In this document: positions 63,829 through 64,000 of the stretch, piece after piece
How the letters are laid out: every line of letters starts with the position of its first letter
Position numbering within the stretch: the stretch's first letter is position 1
DNA from: Synechococcus sp. MIT S9220
GTDB taxonomy: Bacteria > Cyanobacteriota > Cyanobacteriia > PCC-6307 > Cyanobiaceae
Length of the DNA: 64,000 nt
Assembly: GCF_014304815.1 (NCBI RefSeq)
Contig: NZ_CP047958.1
Span: 1,178,001-1,242,000 of the forward strand
Direction: 5' to 3'
Notes under the pieces: generated by a model
Seen by the model: only the letters and a program-made list of their open reading frames with translations
The model's database searches: none
What the model was told of the DNA's origin: nothing
Program-made: the position numbers and the translations under genes

Positions 63829-64000
63829 ATGAAATCATCAGCCAACACTCTCTGTATCGATATTGGCGGCACAGGTGTCAAGCTCATTGTTCTTGACCCC
63901 ACAGGAAGTGAGTTGTGTGATCGACAACGGCAAGAAACTCCTCACCCTGCAACCCCGGAATCAATTCTTGGGGTCATTCAAGAGTTGACCAGCAAAGTGC
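63829..64000 (+). CDS. ROK-family sugar kinase (N-terminal part; runs off the window)
   Basis: The first 57 residues are seen. MKSSANTLCIDIGGTGVKLIVLD carries the ROK ATP-binding DIGGT motif (DIGGTGVK). The layout is like polyphosphate- or ATP-dependent glucokinases of cyanobacteria. The rest lies outside the window. Confidence 0.78.
   Translation, partial: MKSSANTLCIDIGGTGVKLIVLDPTGSELCDRQRQETPHPATPESILGVIQELTSKV

Noticed and set aside
1-64000. CRISPR arrays, insertion sequences, prophage or toxin-antitoxin loci
   Set aside because: No repeated spacer pattern, transposase, integrase or toxin-antitoxin signature was seen.

Overview
The window is a gene-dense, IS-free and CRISPR-free stretch of a cyanobacterial chromosome. 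A marine Synechococcus (picocyanobacterium) is the most likely source. The evidence is a phycobilisome linker-emitter gene (apcD), photosystem II genes (psb30/ycf12, psbY, psb32), chlorophyll-cyclase genes (acsF, ycf54), carotenoid isomerase crtH, proton-extrusion pxcA, cytochrome b6f cofactor assembly (CCB2/CCB4 type), ycf20, many small cyanobacteria-only proteins, moderate GC, and very short or overlapping intergenic spaces. The species is an inference from gene content, not from a database match.

Layout. 1-2.2 kb: SDR oxidoreductase (cut by the window edge), a SpoIID-like protein and Ap4A phosphorylase. 2.2-6.5 kb: group-3 sigma factor, DUF3370 exported protein, a ribbon-helix-helix/J-domain fusion, then a poorly coding 0.65-kb stretch. 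6.5-13.6 kb: apcD, rlmD, pheT, and an rpmG-rpsR-RNB exonuclease operon. 13.6-23.3 kb: FAD oxidoreductase, metG-lptC-like pair, b6f assembly factor, TerB, psb32-pxcA-cobU-trmL cluster and a LysM/M23 peptidase. 23.4-31.6 kb: tRNA-Met, peroxiredoxin with a clear terminator, UPF0182 and ftsH, rpmF, and a glycerate kinase-ycf20-HAD operon. 31.7-39.8 kb: recJ-clcA, psb30 on the opposite strand, a YkgJ-gdt1-gdt1 operon, then a catalytically degenerate RNase R paralogue followed by ubiX. 39.8-50.4 kb: DUF2996 repeat protein, acsF, tldD-tldE-fmt, DEAD-box helicase, TerC, ycf54-pdxJ. 50.5-55.2 kb: plsC, bolA-grxD, alpha/beta hydrolase, an atypical response regulator. 55.2-64 kb: a possible structured RNA ahead of a glutamate decarboxylase/MarC-like operon, crtH, cation efflux, trmFO, psbY, gamma-carbonic anhydrase, tRNA-Lys, a receiver-only regulator, tRNA-Pro, and the start of a ROK-family kinase.

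Functional links: AcsF and Ycf54 (chlorophyll cyclase) lie 8 kb apart. TldD and TldE form one protease, BolA and GrxD one Fe-S/iron-sensing pair, and the two GDT1 halves probably one transporter. Two RNB-family proteins occur, one intact and one that has lost its active-site aspartates.

Most unusual observations: the RNB pseudoenzyme; a ~69-nt branched RNA-like fold upstream of gad; a MarC-type membrane protein coupled to gad; the CopG-like/J-domain fusion; an OmpR-type regulator without a phospho-acceptor; and two conserved genes (RNB exonuclease, DEAD-box helicase) whose conserved N-termini have no ATG/GTG/TTG start in frame. No classical defence or mobile system was seen.
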